DNA of 39,445 bases from Syntrophomonadaceae bacterium (GTDB lineage Bacteria; Bacillota; Syntrophomonadia; Syntrophomonadales; Syntrophomonadaceae), in assembly GCA_018432955.1 (NCBI GenBank), contig JAHDSE010000117.1, positions 1 through 39,445 of the forward strand, read 5' to 3'. Positions 1 to 9,146 of the stretch are shown in pieces. The notes under the pieces are model-generated. The model saw only the letters and a program-made list of their open reading frames with translations, had not been told where the DNA came from and ran no database searches. The stretch's first letter is position 1; every line of letters begins with the position of its first letter. The translations under genes were made by a program, and so were the position numbers.

Positions 1-47
1 AAAACCTCGGTTTTTACAATCATAAAAAGAATTGTAGGGGTGATAAT

Positions 48-470
48 TTGCTGGAAAGAATTTTTGATTCAAAAACCCAGTTTATTCTTAATGAATCCAT
101 GGATGCGGCTACTTTGAGAAATAATGTTATTGCTGATAATATGGCCAATGTCGACACACCAAAATTTAAGAGAAGCGAGGTAATTTTCGAAGAGAATTTG
201 AAAAAAGTCCTAGAAAAAAATACAATTTATGCTAAACTTAGGGTGACCCACCCCAGGCATATTCAAATAGGCGAAGGCAGGAGCCTGGATAATTTTGAGC
301 CAGAGGTGAGATTATTGGATGATCTAAGTTTTCGCAATGACGAAAATAATGTTGATATTGATGTGGAAATGGCGAAGATGAGCAAAAACAAAATACACTA
401 TGATTCACTCGGACAGAGTATGAATAATGAATTCCAATTGCTGCGGCTGGCTATTACAGGAAGGAGGTAA
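48..470 (+). CDS. flgB: Flagellar basal-body rod protein FlgB
   Basis: Proximal rod subunit of the flagellar basal body, exported by the flagellar type III apparatus. The 140-residue length fits the family. The N-terminal rod/hook motif is visible at residues 22-45 (ATLRNNVIADNMANVDTPKF), and the C-terminal part contains the FlgB-type segment around residues 105-135. The start is TTG at 48, seven bases after an AGGGG ribosome binding site at 36-40. It is the first gene of the fla/che cluster. Its stop codon overlaps the flgC ribosome binding site, so the two are translationally close. The 47 bases before it hold a short AAAAC/GTTTT hairpin at 1-15, which could be the tail of an upstream terminator cut by the window edge. 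Identification is by motif, length and operon position. Confidence 0.96.
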   Translation: MLERIFDSKTQFILNESMDAATLRNNVIADNMANVDTPKFKRSEVIFEENLKKVLEKNTIYAKLRVTHPRHIQIGEGRSLDNFEPEVRLLDDLSFRNDENNVDIDVEMAKMSKNKIHYDSLGQSMNNEFQLLRLAITGRR

Positions 471-475
471 TCGGC

Positions 476-934
476 TTGGGGTATTTGGATAGTATAGATA
501 CGAGTGCTTCTGGCTTGACTGCTCAGCGGTTAAGAATGGACACTATAGCCAACAATATGGCTAATGTTGAAACCACCAGGGTGGAGAACGGGACAGGGCC
601 TTACAGGAGACAGGTTGTAGTTTTCGAAGCAAGAGACCCTAAAACCAGCAGGAGCAAATTCAGAACTATGCTGGAAGGAAAAACTGCTTCACATTACACT
701 GGTGTAAGGGTGAAAGAGATTAAAGAACTTCAAGAGGATGAGGCACCGTTTAGAAAAGTGTATGATCCAGCACATCCGGATGCCGGTGAAGACGGATATG
801 TGAATTATCCCAATGTTAATATAGTGGAAGAGATGATTAATATGATATCTTCAAGCAGAGCCTATGAAGCCAATGCCAAAGTGATTGAGGCAAGTAAGAG
901 CATGGCCATGAGAGCCCTGGATATTGGAAGATAG
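476..934 (+). CDS. flgC: Flagellar basal-body rod protein FlgC
   Basis: Proximal rod subunit that stacks with FlgB. It has 152 residues, with the rod signature SGLTAQRLRMDTIANNMANV at residues 12-31 and the conserved C-terminal helix at about 113-145 (NVNIVEEMINMISSSRAYEA), typical of FlgC, FlgG and FlgE C-termini. The start is TTG at 476, preceded by AAGGAGGT at 461-468, which includes part of the flgB stop codon. The following fliE begins 12 bases after the stop. Family and operon order agree completely. Confidence 0.96.
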   Translation: MGYLDSIDTSASGLTAQRLRMDTIANNMANVETTRVENGTGPYRRQVVVFEARDPKTSRSKFRTMLEGKTASHYTGVRVKEIKELQEDEAPFRKVYDPAHPDAGEDGYVNYPNVNIVEEMINMISSSRAYEANAKVIEASKSMAMRALDIGR

Positions 935-946
935 AGGAGGAATTAA

Positions 947-1264
947 ATGAAGCTGGATTCTTTTTTGGAAAAGACTGGTTTTGTTCCTGTTGATATTGAA
1001 CAGAAAAAAGGCTTGAATACCAATGGTGAAGGCAATGGCTATGAAAGCAGTTTTTTTTCCTATCTTAAAGATGCCTTGCAAGAAGTAGACGGACTGCAGA
1101 AGGAAGCAACAAAAAGTGCTCAAATGCTTGCTCTGGGAGATGAGGATTATTTGCATAATACCATGATAGCATATGAAAAGGCCAGTCTGGCTTTACAGCT
1201 GACCATAGAGGTCAGGGACAAGATAGTTGAGGCATACCAGGAAATCATGCGGATTCAAATGTAG
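947..1264 (+). CDS. fliE: Flagellar hook-basal body protein FliE
   Basis: FliE joins the MS ring to the rod and is the first substrate of flagellar export. It has 105 residues, the usual size. The C-terminal part, SAQMLALGDEDYLHNTMIAY onward, matches the conserved FliE segment in which a helix ends with regularly spaced hydrophobic residues. The ATG start at 947 has GAGGAGG just upstream, overlapping the flgC stop region. It lies between flgC and fliF, as in Bacillus and Clostridia. Confidence 0.95.
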   Translation: MKLDSFLEKTGFVPVDIEQKKGLNTNGEGNGYESSFFSYLKDALQEVDGLQKEATKSAQMLALGDEDYLHNTMIAYEKASLALQLTIEVRDKIVEAYQEIMRIQM

Positions 1265-1285
1265 AATCTTATAGGGAGTTTGATG

Positions 1286-2920
1286 ATGGAGAGTTTTGTG
1301 GAGAGAGTGAAGCAGTGGGCTGGGCAGGTCAAAGAATACTGGGGAAAACAAAGTTTAAACCGGAAGGTTCTATTTGCCGGACTTGTATTATTGGGCTTGC
1401 TGGCTTTAATTATCCTCTTGTTTGCAACTGGTCAAAAAGACCCTTATGAGGTTTTATACGCAGAGCTTGATGCCAAAGATGCATCTGCTGTAGTTGCCAG
1501 GCTGGAAGAGGAAAAAATTAATTACAAATTGGTTGACAATGGGACTACCATCCTTGTACCACCTGAATATAAGGATTCAACACGTCTTAAACTGGCCGGG
1601 GAAAACCTTCCCCGTGGAGAGGCTGGTTTTGAATTATTCCAGGAATCAAGTTTTGGGGAAACCCAGACTGATAAACAGATTAAATACCAGGCTGCTCTGC
1701 AGGGAGAACTGGCCAGAACCATTCAAAGTCTTGATAAGGTCAAGGCGGCCAAAGTAAACCTTGCCCTGGCTGAACCCACCTTGTTTACAGAGAACGAAGA
1801 ATTGCCCAAAGCATCAGTTGTGATAAGGACTGTTGAAGGAAAGAAACTGAGTCCGGAAGAGATCAATGGAATATTGAATCTGGTAGCCAACAGTGTTGAC
1901 AGGCTGGAGACAGATAATGTGGTTATCATTGATCAGGACGGGAACTTGATATCAGAGGATCTGTCTTCCCTTTATGCTAATGTCACTGATACCATCAAGA
2001 TGCAGATGGCTTTAAAAAATGAATATGAAAAAGAAAAGCAGGAAGCTATTCAGACTATGCTGGATAAGAGCCTGGGAGAGAACAATTCGGTTGTCCGGGT
2101 TAATGTGGAACTGGATTTTAATAACCGGGAACAGGTTGATACCCGTTTTACTCATGATCCGGACGGTCCCTTTGTGCGCAGTGAAGATGTAAGCAAAGAG
2201 TCGGGTACCGAGACAACAATTAATCCGGCCAATGTTCCGGGAACTGATACCAATATACCGGAATATCTGGAAGTAGATGAGGAGGGGGCTGTTTCAACCT
2301 GGGACAAAAGCCATATTATCAGAAATTATGAAATTAATGAGACCCAAACGGTTACTGATTTTTCCCAGGGTGATGTTAAGTACGATTATCTTACCGTTGC
2401 CGTATTTGTTAATAACGCAGGTACACAGCAGGCTAACCTGGGTGATACGGAAGAGGAGAAAATTACCAAGATCCGGAATATTGTTGCATCAGCCTGCGGC
2501 CTCAGAGAAAATCGCGATAATGAGAGTGTCCGCCTGGAAGATCACGTATCAGTTGCCTTTATTGATTTCTATACAGAGCCTGAGCCTGAACCGGTTATCC
2601 CGGGTACCATGGATAAGATCTTGAGCTCACCTTATATACCCTGGGTAGTAGTATTGCTGGCCTTGATAATCATTGTTCTGGCATTCTTGTTGTATAGAAG
2701 AAGAGAGCGGACTCGGAGAGAACTGGAAGAAGAAATGGCCAGACAGGCTGAACTGGAAGCCGTTGCTCATGAGGATGTGGATGTGGCAGATTTGATTGAA
2801 ACCAGTTTGAGTCCTGAGGAACAAGAAAGACGCCGGGTCAGAGAAGAAATCGATAAAATTATCGAAGAGAGTCCGGAAACCGCAGCTCAGGTACTCAAGG
2901 CCTGGTTGTTAGAGGATTAG
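1286..2920 (+). CDS. fliF: Flagellar MS-ring protein FliF
   Basis: FliF forms the MS ring in the cytoplasmic membrane, on which the flagellum is assembled. The protein is about 544 residues. One membrane helix lies at about residues 27-48 and a second at about 450-472 (PWVVVLLALIIIVLAFLLYR). Between them is the YscJ/FliF ring-building domain, beginning near DPYEVLYAELDAKDASAVVA. The acidic tail after the second helix is the FliG-binding region. TTG 1280, ATG 1283 and ATG 1286 are all in frame. ATG 1286 is preferred because it sits seven bases after AGGGAG (1273-1278). It lies 11 bases before fliG and is very probably co-translated with it. Confidence 0.96.
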   Translation: MESFVERVKQWAGQVKEYWGKQSLNRKVLFAGLVLLGLLALIILLFATGQKDPYEVLYAELDAKDASAVVARLEEEKINYKLVDNGTTILVPPEYKDSTRLKLAGENLPRGEAGFELFQESSFGETQTDKQIKYQAALQGELARTIQSLDKVKAAKVNLALAEPTLFTENEELPKASVVIRTVEGKKLSPEEINGILNLVANSVDRLETDNVVIIDQDGNLISEDLSSLYANVTDTIKMQMALKNEYEKEKQEAIQTMLDKSLGENNSVVRVNVELDFNNREQVDTRFTHDPDGPFVRSEDVSKESGTETTINPANVPGTDTNIPEYLEVDEEGAVSTWDKSHIIRNYEINETQTVTDFSQGDVKYDYLTVAVFVNNAGTQQANLGDTEEEKITKIRNIVASACGLRENRDNESVRLEDHVSVAFIDFYTEPEPEPVIPGTMDKILSSPYIPWVVVLLALIIIVLAFLLYRRRERTRRELEEEMARQAELEAVAHEDVDVADLIETSLSPEEQERRRVREEIDKIIEESPETAAQVLKAWLLED

Positions 2921-2931
2921 AGGTGGTATAA

Positions 2932-3942
2932 GTGGCTACTAAAAAAGATATGAGCGGCAAACAAAAGGCAGCTAATTTTCTTATTTTCATGGGACCGGAA
3001 AAATCCGCAAGATTATTTCAGCACATGAATGAAGAGGAAATTGAACAATTAACCCTGGAAATTGCTAATGTCCGGGAAGTATCTACAGATAGAATTGACG
3101 ATATATTCCGGGAGTTTTTTGAAATGTGCCTGGCCAAGCAGTTTATTGGTCAGGGCGGTATAGAATATGCGAGAACAGTACTGGAAAAGGCTTACGGGGC
3201 AGAAAAGACCGTTGAGATTATCGGCAGAATATCGGCCTCTTTACAGGTGCGTCCTTTTGATTTTATTCGTAAGATTGAACCCACGCAAATATTGAATTTC
3301 ATTCAATCAGAACACCCGCAGACCATTGCCTTGATATTGGCCTATCTGGAACCGGAGAAGGCCTCAATGATATTGTCTGCTCTGCCTCCAGAGCGTCAGG
3401 CAGAGGTGGCCAAGCGGATTGCTATTATGGATACCACATCACCTGAGGTAATAAAAGAGGTGGAAAGGATACTGGAAAGAAAGCTTTCTTCTCTTGCTCC
3501 GCAGGAGGTTGCGGAAGCCGGAGGCATCAATGCCGTTGTAGAGATTATTAACCGGGTGGACAGGAGTACAGAAAAAACTATAATGGAAGCTCTGGAAGTT
3601 CAGGATCCTGAGCTGGCAGAAGAGATCAAGAAGTTGATGTTCGTATTTGAAGATATTGTGGTGATAGATGACCGCTCGGTACAGAGAGTCCTCAGAGAAG
3701 TTGAATCACAAGACCTGGCACTGGCTTTGAAAGGTGCCAGCAATGAGGTTTCACAGAAGATATTTCTCAATATGTCCAGTCGTGCTTCAGAAATGCTGAA
3801 AGAAGACATTGAATTTATGGGACCGGTCAGACTGCGGGATGTTGAAGAAGCTCAACAGCGTATTGTTAATATAATTAGACGTCTCGAAGATGCCGGGGAA
3901 ATAGTTGTGGCTCGAGGCGGAGGGGATGAAGTAGTTGTCTAG
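2932..3942 (+). CDS. fliG: Flagellar motor switch protein FliG
   Basis: FliG is the rotor protein of the C-ring and carries the torque-generating face that meets the stator. The 336-residue length is typical. The middle domain has the EHPQ motif near residue 126 (SEHPQTIALILAYLEPEKAS). The C-terminal domain holds the charged helix around DDRSVQRVLREVESQDLALA, followed by the conserved MSSRASEMLKEDIEFMGPVR segment. GTG start at 2932 with AGGTGG at 2921-2926. The gene overlaps fliH by eight bases, consistent with coupled translation. Confidence 0.97.
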   Translation: MATKKDMSGKQKAANFLIFMGPEKSARLFQHMNEEEIEQLTLEIANVREVSTDRIDDIFREFFEMCLAKQFIGQGGIEYARTVLEKAYGAEKTVEIIGRISASLQVRPFDFIRKIEPTQILNFIQSEHPQTIALILAYLEPEKASMILSALPPERQAEVAKRIAIMDTTSPEVIKEVERILERKLSSLAPQEVAEAGGINAVVEIINRVDRSTEKTIMEALEVQDPELAEEIKKLMFVFEDIVVIDDRSVQRVLREVESQDLALALKGASNEVSQKIFLNMSSRASEMLKEDIEFMGPVRLRDVEEAQQRIVNIIRRLEDAGEIVVARGGGDEVVV

Positions 3943-4777
3943 GATTATTAAAGGTTCCAACTTGCGTGTAGCCAGACCCAGAGTGATTGATATTTCTGAA
4001 TTATATAAAATAGGAAAAGAAATTGAAACTGAAAGTCTGCAGTACCTGGAGAAAATCAGCCAGGAGACTATTCAGGCTGATAAAATCGAAGATCAGAAAA
4101 AGGAACTCGCGAGGCTGAAAGCTGAGAGTGATAAATTAATAGGTGAAACCGAGCAGATGGTCACTCAGATGCTGGATAGAGTTAAAGAAGAGGCCAGCAA
4201 CATCCTGTTCTCCGCTCAAGAGGAAGCTGAGAACCTGAAATTACAGGTTCAACAGGAAGCTGAAGAAATAAAACAAGAGGCATTTAAAGAAGGCTATGAG
4301 AATGGGCTTAAAAAGGCAAATGAGGAAATTGAGGCTGACCGGCAGCTGGCCATACAGCAGAGCAAAGAGATGATTGAAGAAGCCCGGCAGACCAAATTGG
4401 AAATAATGAACTCCAGCGAGTCAGATATGGTTCGTCTGGCTATGGCTGTAGCCAAAAAGGTGATTGCCGGAGAACTGATTACCAATCCCAATGTTATTAT
4501 TAATGTGCTCAGGGAAGCCCTGGGTTTTCTTGATAGTGCGGAAAACATAAAAGTATATGTTAATCAGAGAGATATGGATAGAATACTTGAGGTAATGAAA
4601 ACTGAAAGGTTTTCCGATATTGGTAATAGCGACCTTAATATTGAATTAAAGCCTGATAATAGAATAAGCACCGGTGGCTGTGTCCTGGAAAGTGAAACCG
4701 GTTCAGTAGATGCCCGATATGAAACCCGGGTGGAAAACATCAATAAAGCCATTCAGGAAGTGACAGCGGATGAATAG
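3935..4777 (+). CDS. fliH: Flagellar assembly protein FliH
   Basis: FliH is the negative regulator and peripheral stalk of the export ATPase FliI; it tethers the ATPase to the C-ring. The protein has 280 residues. It begins MSRIIKGSNLRV, like other Gram-positive FliH proteins, and has a long glutamate- and glutamine-rich coiled coil at about residues 45-160. The C-terminal domain resembles the ATP synthase b/delta subunits, including DNRISTGGCVLESETGSVDA near the end. The TTG start at 3935 lies inside the end of fliG, nine bases after GGAGGGG. The gene overlaps fliI by eight bases. Primary sequence is poorly conserved in this family, so context carries weight. Confidence 0.93.
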   Translation: MSRIIKGSNLRVARPRVIDISELYKIGKEIETESLQYLEKISQETIQADKIEDQKKELARLKAESDKLIGETEQMVTQMLDRVKEEASNILFSAQEEAENLKLQVQQEAEEIKQEAFKEGYENGLKKANEEIEADRQLAIQQSKEMIEEARQTKLEIMNSSESDMVRLAMAVAKKVIAGELITNPNVIINVLREALGFLDSAENIKVYVNQRDMDRILEVMKTERFSDIGNSDLNIELKPDNRISTGGCVLESETGSVDARYETRVENINKAIQEVTADE

Positions 4778-6095
4778 TCCGACAGTACTTGATATAGAAA
4801 AATATATTGAAGCACTGGAAAAAGCTCAGACCTCTCAACTAAAGGGCAGAATATCTCAGGCTATTGGACTGACCCTGGAAGCTACCGGTCCAAGGGTCAG
4901 CCTGGGAGAATTATGCTATATCAAAACCAAGTATTCCAGCAGGCAACTGGTGCCAGCTGAAGTGGCTGGTTTTAAAAATAACCGGGTTCTCCTTATGCCC
5001 CTGGGAGATCTGGAGGGAATAGGACCTGGTAGTGAACTGCTGGCTACCGGCAGCAGTTTGAGAGTTAATGTAGGCATGGAGCTTAAGGGGAGGATACTGA
5101 ACGGGCTCGGCGAGCCCATAGATGACAGGGGGAGGCTTAAATTGGAGGGCAGTTATCCTGTAATGAATCAGTCGCCCAATCCCCTGAAAAGAGCCAGAAT
5201 AAGCGAGGTTTTACCCCTGGGGGTTAAAGCCATAGATGGATTGAATACCGTGGGCAAGGGCCAAAGAATGGGTATTCTTTCTGGAAGCGGAGTAGGAAAA
5301 AGTACTCTGCTGGGAATGATAGCCAGAAATACTGAAGCTGATATAAATGTAATAGCCCTTATTGGAGAAAGGGGGCGGGAAGTCAGAGAATTCCTGGAAC
5401 GCGATCTGGGGGAGGAAGGGCTTGCCAGGTCTGTAGTGGTAGTGGCTACATCAGATCAACCAGCTCTGGTGAGATTAAAAGGAGCCTTTGTGGCGACAAG
5501 TATTGCTGAGTATTTCAGAGATCAGGGAAAAGATGTTTTGCTGCTCATGGATTCATTAACCAGATTTGCTCTGGCACAGCGTGAAGTAGGACTTGCTATT
5601 GGTGAACCTCCAGCAACCAGAGGCTACACACCTTCTGTTTTCGCTTTGCTTCCCAAACTGCTGGAAAGAGCCGGTACCTCTGAAAAAGGTACTATCACAG
5701 GATTGTATGCCGTTCTGGTAGAAGGAGACGACATGAACGAGCCGATTACCGATGCTGTCCGGGGAATACTGGATGGGCATATTGCATTGAACCGGCAAAT
5801 GGCTAACCTGAATATCTATCCGGCAATAGATGTATCCCAAAGCATCAGCAGAGTAATGATTGATCTGGTATCAGGCGAACACCTGGATAATGCCAATCGC
5901 TTCAGGAGTATAATGGCAACTTATGAAGAAGCCCGGGATCTTATCGATATAGGTGCCTATAAAAAGGGAGCCAACTCCCGTATAGACGAAGCTGTTGCTT
6001 TGATTGACAAATGCCGTGATTTTGTCCGGCAGGGTATTTATGAAGAGGCTGCTTTTGCAGATATTCTTCTTGCGCTTCAGAATTCAATAAATTAA
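4770..6095 (+). CDS. fliI: Flagellum-specific export ATPase FliI
   Basis: Cytoplasmic ATPase of the flagellar type III export system, related to the F1 beta subunit. It has 441 residues. The Walker A motif GSGVGKST is at residues 172-179, Walker B with DVLLLMDS is at about 255-262, and the family signature around GYTPSVFALLPKLLERAG is at about 286-302. The N-terminal beta-barrel segment is also present. ATG start at 4770 overlapping the end of fliH. FliH upstream and FliJ downstream complete the ATPase complex. Confidence 0.97.
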   Translation: MNSPTVLDIEKYIEALEKAQTSQLKGRISQAIGLTLEATGPRVSLGELCYIKTKYSSRQLVPAEVAGFKNNRVLLMPLGDLEGIGPGSELLATGSSLRVNVGMELKGRILNGLGEPIDDRGRLKLEGSYPVMNQSPNPLKRARISEVLPLGVKAIDGLNTVGKGQRMGILSGSGVGKSTLLGMIARNTEADINVIALIGERGREVREFLERDLGEEGLARSVVVVATSDQPALVRLKGAFVATSIAEYFRDQGKDVLLLMDSLTRFALAQREVGLAIGEPPATRGYTPSVFALLPKLLERAGTSEKGTITGLYAVLVEGDDMNEPITDAVRGILDGHIALNRQMANLNIYPAIDVSQSISRVMIDLVSGEHLDNANRFRSIMATYEEARDLIDIGAYKKGANSRIDEAVALIDKCRDFVRQGIYEEAAFADILLALQNSIN

Positions 6096-6108
6096 GCGGG
6101 TGTGATTA

Positions 6109-6564
6109 TTGAAGGCTTTTTATTTCAGATTACAGACCAAACTGGATATTTCCTGCCGGCAGGAGCAAATAGCTCGTGAGGAAGTTCAATTACGCCTGAG
6201 CGAGTGCCGTCAGATAGAAGAAAGACTTGAACAGATGCTATTAAGGCTTGAAGAACTGCAACAGTCGATAAGAGAGCAAAACAATGAAAAGAACTCATTT
6301 CAGACTATTTTGATAAAAAAGGATTTTTTGTCTGTCTTTAAAGATCGTACCAAAGCCATGAAGAAAAAACTGAAACAGGCCGAAGAAATATTGGAAGAGG
6401 CCAGAACAGAATTAATGAATAGGGCCAGGGAAAAACAAATTATGGAAAAACTCAAGGACAAGGAATGGCATTTATACTTGCATGAACTACAGTTGGAGGA
6501 ACAGAAATCAATCGATGAAATAGCCATAAATGGGTATTTTAGGAACAAACTGGCTACGTCCTGA
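6109..6564 (+). CDS. fliJ: Flagellar export chaperone FliJ
   Basis: FliJ is a small coiled-coil protein that acts as the rotor-like stalk of the export ATPase. The product has 151 residues and is almost wholly charged alpha-helix, with heptad patterns from about 15 to 135. It begins MKAFYFRLQTKLDISCRQEQ, the usual FliJ opening in which a short phenylalanine-rich segment precedes the coil. The start is TTG at 6109 with only a weak GGTGTGA upstream. It sits between fliI and a ylxF-like gene, as in Bacillus. Coiled coils are not diagnostic alone; position makes the call. Confidence 0.9.
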   Translation: MKAFYFRLQTKLDISCRQEQIAREEVQLRLSECRQIEERLEQMLLRLEELQQSIREQNNEKNSFQTILIKKDFLSVFKDRTKAMKKKLKQAEEILEEARTELMNRAREKQIMEKLKDKEWHLYLHELQLEEQKSIDEIAINGYFRNKLATS

Positions 6565-6614
6565 AATTTGAGTTTAGACCCGGGTTAATTGTGAGAAAAT
6601 AGAGGTTTTGTAAC

Positions 6615-7223
6615 ATGGAAAAAGCATTAAAAATTGTAAAAATTTCATCAATAGTATTATTGACTCTCCTCTTTTTGATTATGCTATATCTGCTTTTCTT
6701 GTTTATGGGGATACTAAGGGGTCCTCAGATAATACTCGATACTCCAGTAATAGGGCAAAAGCTGTCCGGGACTGAGGAGACAGTACTAAAAGGAACCTAT
6801 GAAAGAATGGTCAATAAATATGAACTGGCAAAACACGAAAACGATAAACTGAATATCAGTATTGCTGAAAAGAAGGAGGAAATGCAAGCATTACAGGCGG
6901 AAATGGCAGAGATGGAAAAGAAATTGGCTCAAACCGAGCGCAGTGATGACAAACTCAAAGAGGATGTCGCCAGCCTCAACCAGGAGATAATTAATTTAAA
7001 GACACAGCAGGATAACCAGAAACAGGCATATAAAGATATTGCCGCCTATTTTGCGGAGATGAAAGTTAAAGATGCTGCTGATATAATATCACGCCTGGAG
7101 GACAAAGACATTATTGGTATATTAAATGAGATGGAAAACAGCGTGGTAGCGGAGATTCTACAAAACATGGAAAAAGATCAAGCTGCTGATATAGCGAAAA
7201 AGATGCTGGTTGTTTCACCTTAA
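6615..7223 (+). CDS. ylxF: MotE/YlxF-like membrane coiled-coil protein with MgtE-type C-terminus
   Basis: The protein has 202 residues, with one membrane helix at about 10-34, a coiled coil at about 78-135 (MQALQAEMAEMEKKLAQTER) and a C-terminal helical segment at about 150-200. That segment reads AADIISRLEDKDIIGILNEM and then AADIAKKM, resembling the MgtE intracellular N-domain. This layout matches YlxF of Bacillus, which also lies between fliJ and fliK, and MotE-family proteins described as flagellar motor or stator chaperones. A role in motor assembly is inferred from the family and not shown by the sequence. ATG start at 6615, about 50 bases after fliJ. Confidence 0.85.
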   Translation: MEKALKIVKISSIVLLTLLFLIMLYLLFLFMGILRGPQIILDTPVIGQKLSGTEETVLKGTYERMVNKYELAKHENDKLNISIAEKKEEMQALQAEMAEMEKKLAQTERSDDKLKEDVASLNQEIINLKTQQDNQKQAYKDIAAYFAEMKVKDAADIISRLEDKDIIGILNEMENSVVAEILQNMEKDQAADIAKKMLVVSP

Positions 7224-7229
7224 TCTGCT

Positions 7230-7275
7230 GAGGTGTGAGGTGTGAGGTGAGAATGTAGTTAGTCTCCTTACCCCT
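7230..7275. repeat. Short 7-bp periodic repeats on opposite strands before fliK
   Basis: Directly after the ylxF-like gene, 7230-7250 is three tandem 7-base units of the form GAGGTGT/GAGGTGA. At about 7264-7282 there is a C-rich tract with the same 7-base period (CCTTACC, CCTCACC, CCTTA). Parts of the two arms are complementary (GTGAGG with CCTCAC) and could pair. No T-run follows, so this is not a convincing intrinsic terminator. The fliK ribosome binding site AAAGGAGG follows at about 7312-7319. Confidence 0.5.
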
Positions 7276-7325
7276 CACCCCTTATATAGGAAAAGGGGGA
7301 GATTTATGGCAAAGGAGGTGAGATA

Positions 7326-9134
7326 TTGACAGGAGCGGAAATGCTGGCTGTTAAGCCAGCGTGTTGCGAAGGCTCCCATAGTTTAAGATCCAGCAGTACC
7401 AGCAAAAAAGCGGGAAAACTGGAAAACAAATTTCAGGGTGAATTGCAGCGTTTTACCCGGGATCAAGGAGGAAGGCAGAATTGCTGTGAATCAAAACCTG
7501 AATGCGATAACGCGAATGCTTTCCAGGAACCCCTTGACCAGTTTCCGTTGCCGGAAGGCATCCCGGAAACAAATTTCCAGAATGAAGAGCAGTTTGCTCT
7601 CCAAGATTCTGCAGCAGAGCCGGGTAAAGACACTGTTTTACAGTTAGCTGATGCCAGAGCTGCTACGAACGAAGAGATGATTGTTCTCCAGGGTTCTACG
7701 GTAGAGCCGGGCAGAGACACTGTTTCACACTTAGCCGATGCCAGAGCGAAGGCAAATGAAGAGACCCGGCTGCCATTAGCCGAAGAATTGATGAATGAAG
7801 CCAAATTAGCTGCTGCTAATGCATTGGCGGCTGATAATGAGCAGCAGTCTTCAGGTGAGAAAATAGAAGCTGTAAAGGCATCGGAAAATATGGAGCCTGT
7901 AGCATTTATACAACCCAATGGAAGCCAGAAAATTGCAGACCCCAATAGCTGTGCTGGAGACCAGGCCAGTACGTTGCCTGAACAGGTGGGCTTGACAGGC
8001 AAAATGCAGGAGCCCTCTGAATTGCCAGAGGCTGCAGAAGGGAAAAGGGATTTTCCTCAATCCCGGCAGTTTTATGATGTGCGGGAAGAAGGAGATGCAG
8101 GCAAGAGCCTTCAGGCGGAAGAAACTAAAGCTCCATGGGAACTGGGACAGCTCTCTGCGAACACGAACCCGGGTTCTCAACAGCCTGAAGCAGAGGAATC
8201 ACAGCCAAAGGATTTCAGCAGTTCATGGCTTACGGGATTGTCGGGTTCTGCAAAAAATTCTGACAGCAAGCTCAGTGAAAAAGATGAGCAGGGGCCCAAG
8301 CATAAAGCTTCAGAACTGGCTAATGAGCAGGGAAAGAACCCGGCTGTTTCCTTTCACAACAAGAAAGAAAGCAAAGAACAACCCGTTCTCAAAACCCTGT
8401 TGAATTTGGAGGCAGAGGAAAAAGCTCCTCAAGAGAAAGCTTCCACTGACGTGAAAAAGCTTATTGAGTTTGAAAGCAAGCGATTATCTGCCAGTAAATT
8501 GGAAAAAGACTTGCCCAGGAATGAAGAAATGCAGTCAGACAAAAAGCCCAATGACAGTAGTAAGTTCTTTGTTCTGGGAACTAAAGCAGAAATCGGTACC
8601 AGCAAAAGTATTGTTCAGGAATCAAATATCCTGAATGCCAATAAAACACCGGTGGAAGCCAAAGAAATTGTAGAACAGCTGGTGAAAAAGGCGGAACTCT
8701 TATTGAAGCTCAATTCGTCAGAGATGAAAATTCAGTTGAAACCGGAATACCTGGGCAAGATGACCATTAAAGTAGTAATGGATGAAGGCGTGCTTACTGC
8801 CAGATTTATTACTGAGAGTCATCAGGTCAAACAGATACTGGAAAGCAATCTGGCTAACCTGAGGCAGTCACTGGAATCCCAGGGAATCAGGGTAGAGAAA
8901 ACTGAAGTAAGTGTCCAGCTGAATAATGGCGGGATGTTTGACGGCTCTGAAGGAAATCAACAGGAAATCTGGCAGGAAAACCGGAACTGGTTTTATCACG
9001 GCAGGGATAATAACTCCGGGGAAGAAGCCCAGTTATCTGCAGAGACTGATGAATTGGAAATGGAAGAAGAAAACTTCTATTATCCACAGGATTATGGCCT
9101 GGATGCAAATGGCAGCATGAATCTACTGATTTAG
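7326..9134 (+). CDS. fliK: Flagellar hook-length control protein FliK
   Basis: FliK is the secreted molecular ruler that sets hook length and switches export specificity through FlhB. The product has 602 residues. The N-terminal 440 are polar, disordered-looking and low in conservation. The conserved C-terminal Flg_hook domain lies at about 450-540, with MKIQLKPEYLGKMTIKVVMD followed by an LRQSLESQGIRVEKTEV segment. Residues 91-118 and 120-147 are an imperfect tandem repeat with a 29-residue period, each containing EPG(K/R)DTV and LADARA. There are two CC pairs near the N-terminus, at 13-14 and 53-54. TTG start at 7326, six bases after AGGAGG. It is followed by flgD, the hook cap gene. Confidence 0.93.
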   Translation: MTGAEMLAVKPACCEGSHSLRSSSTSKKAGKLENKFQGELQRFTRDQGGRQNCCESKPECDNANAFQEPLDQFPLPEGIPETNFQNEEQFALQDSAAEPGKDTVLQLADARAATNEEMIVLQGSTVEPGRDTVSHLADARAKANEETRLPLAEELMNEAKLAAANALAADNEQQSSGEKIEAVKASENMEPVAFIQPNGSQKIADPNSCAGDQASTLPEQVGLTGKMQEPSELPEAAEGKRDFPQSRQFYDVREEGDAGKSLQAEETKAPWELGQLSANTNPGSQQPEAEESQPKDFSSSWLTGLSGSAKNSDSKLSEKDEQGPKHKASELANEQGKNPAVSFHNKKESKEQPVLKTLLNLEAEEKAPQEKASTDVKKLIEFESKRLSASKLEKDLPRNEEMQSDKKPNDSSKFFVLGTKAEIGTSKSIVQESNILNANKTPVEAKEIVEQLVKKAELLLKLNSSEMKIQLKPEYLGKMTIKVVMDEGVLTARFITESHQVKQILESNLANLRQSLESQGIRVEKTEVSVQLNNGGMFDGSEGNQQEIWQENRNWFYHGRDNNSGEEAQLSAETDELEMEEENFYYPQDYGLDANGSMNLLI

Positions 9135-9146
9135 GAGGTGAATGAT

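Noticed and set aside
7463-8002. Antisense open frame of 179 codons opposite fliK
   Set aside because: The apparent alanine/serine-rich repeats are the reverse complement of the fliK repeats; no ribosome binding site or family match.
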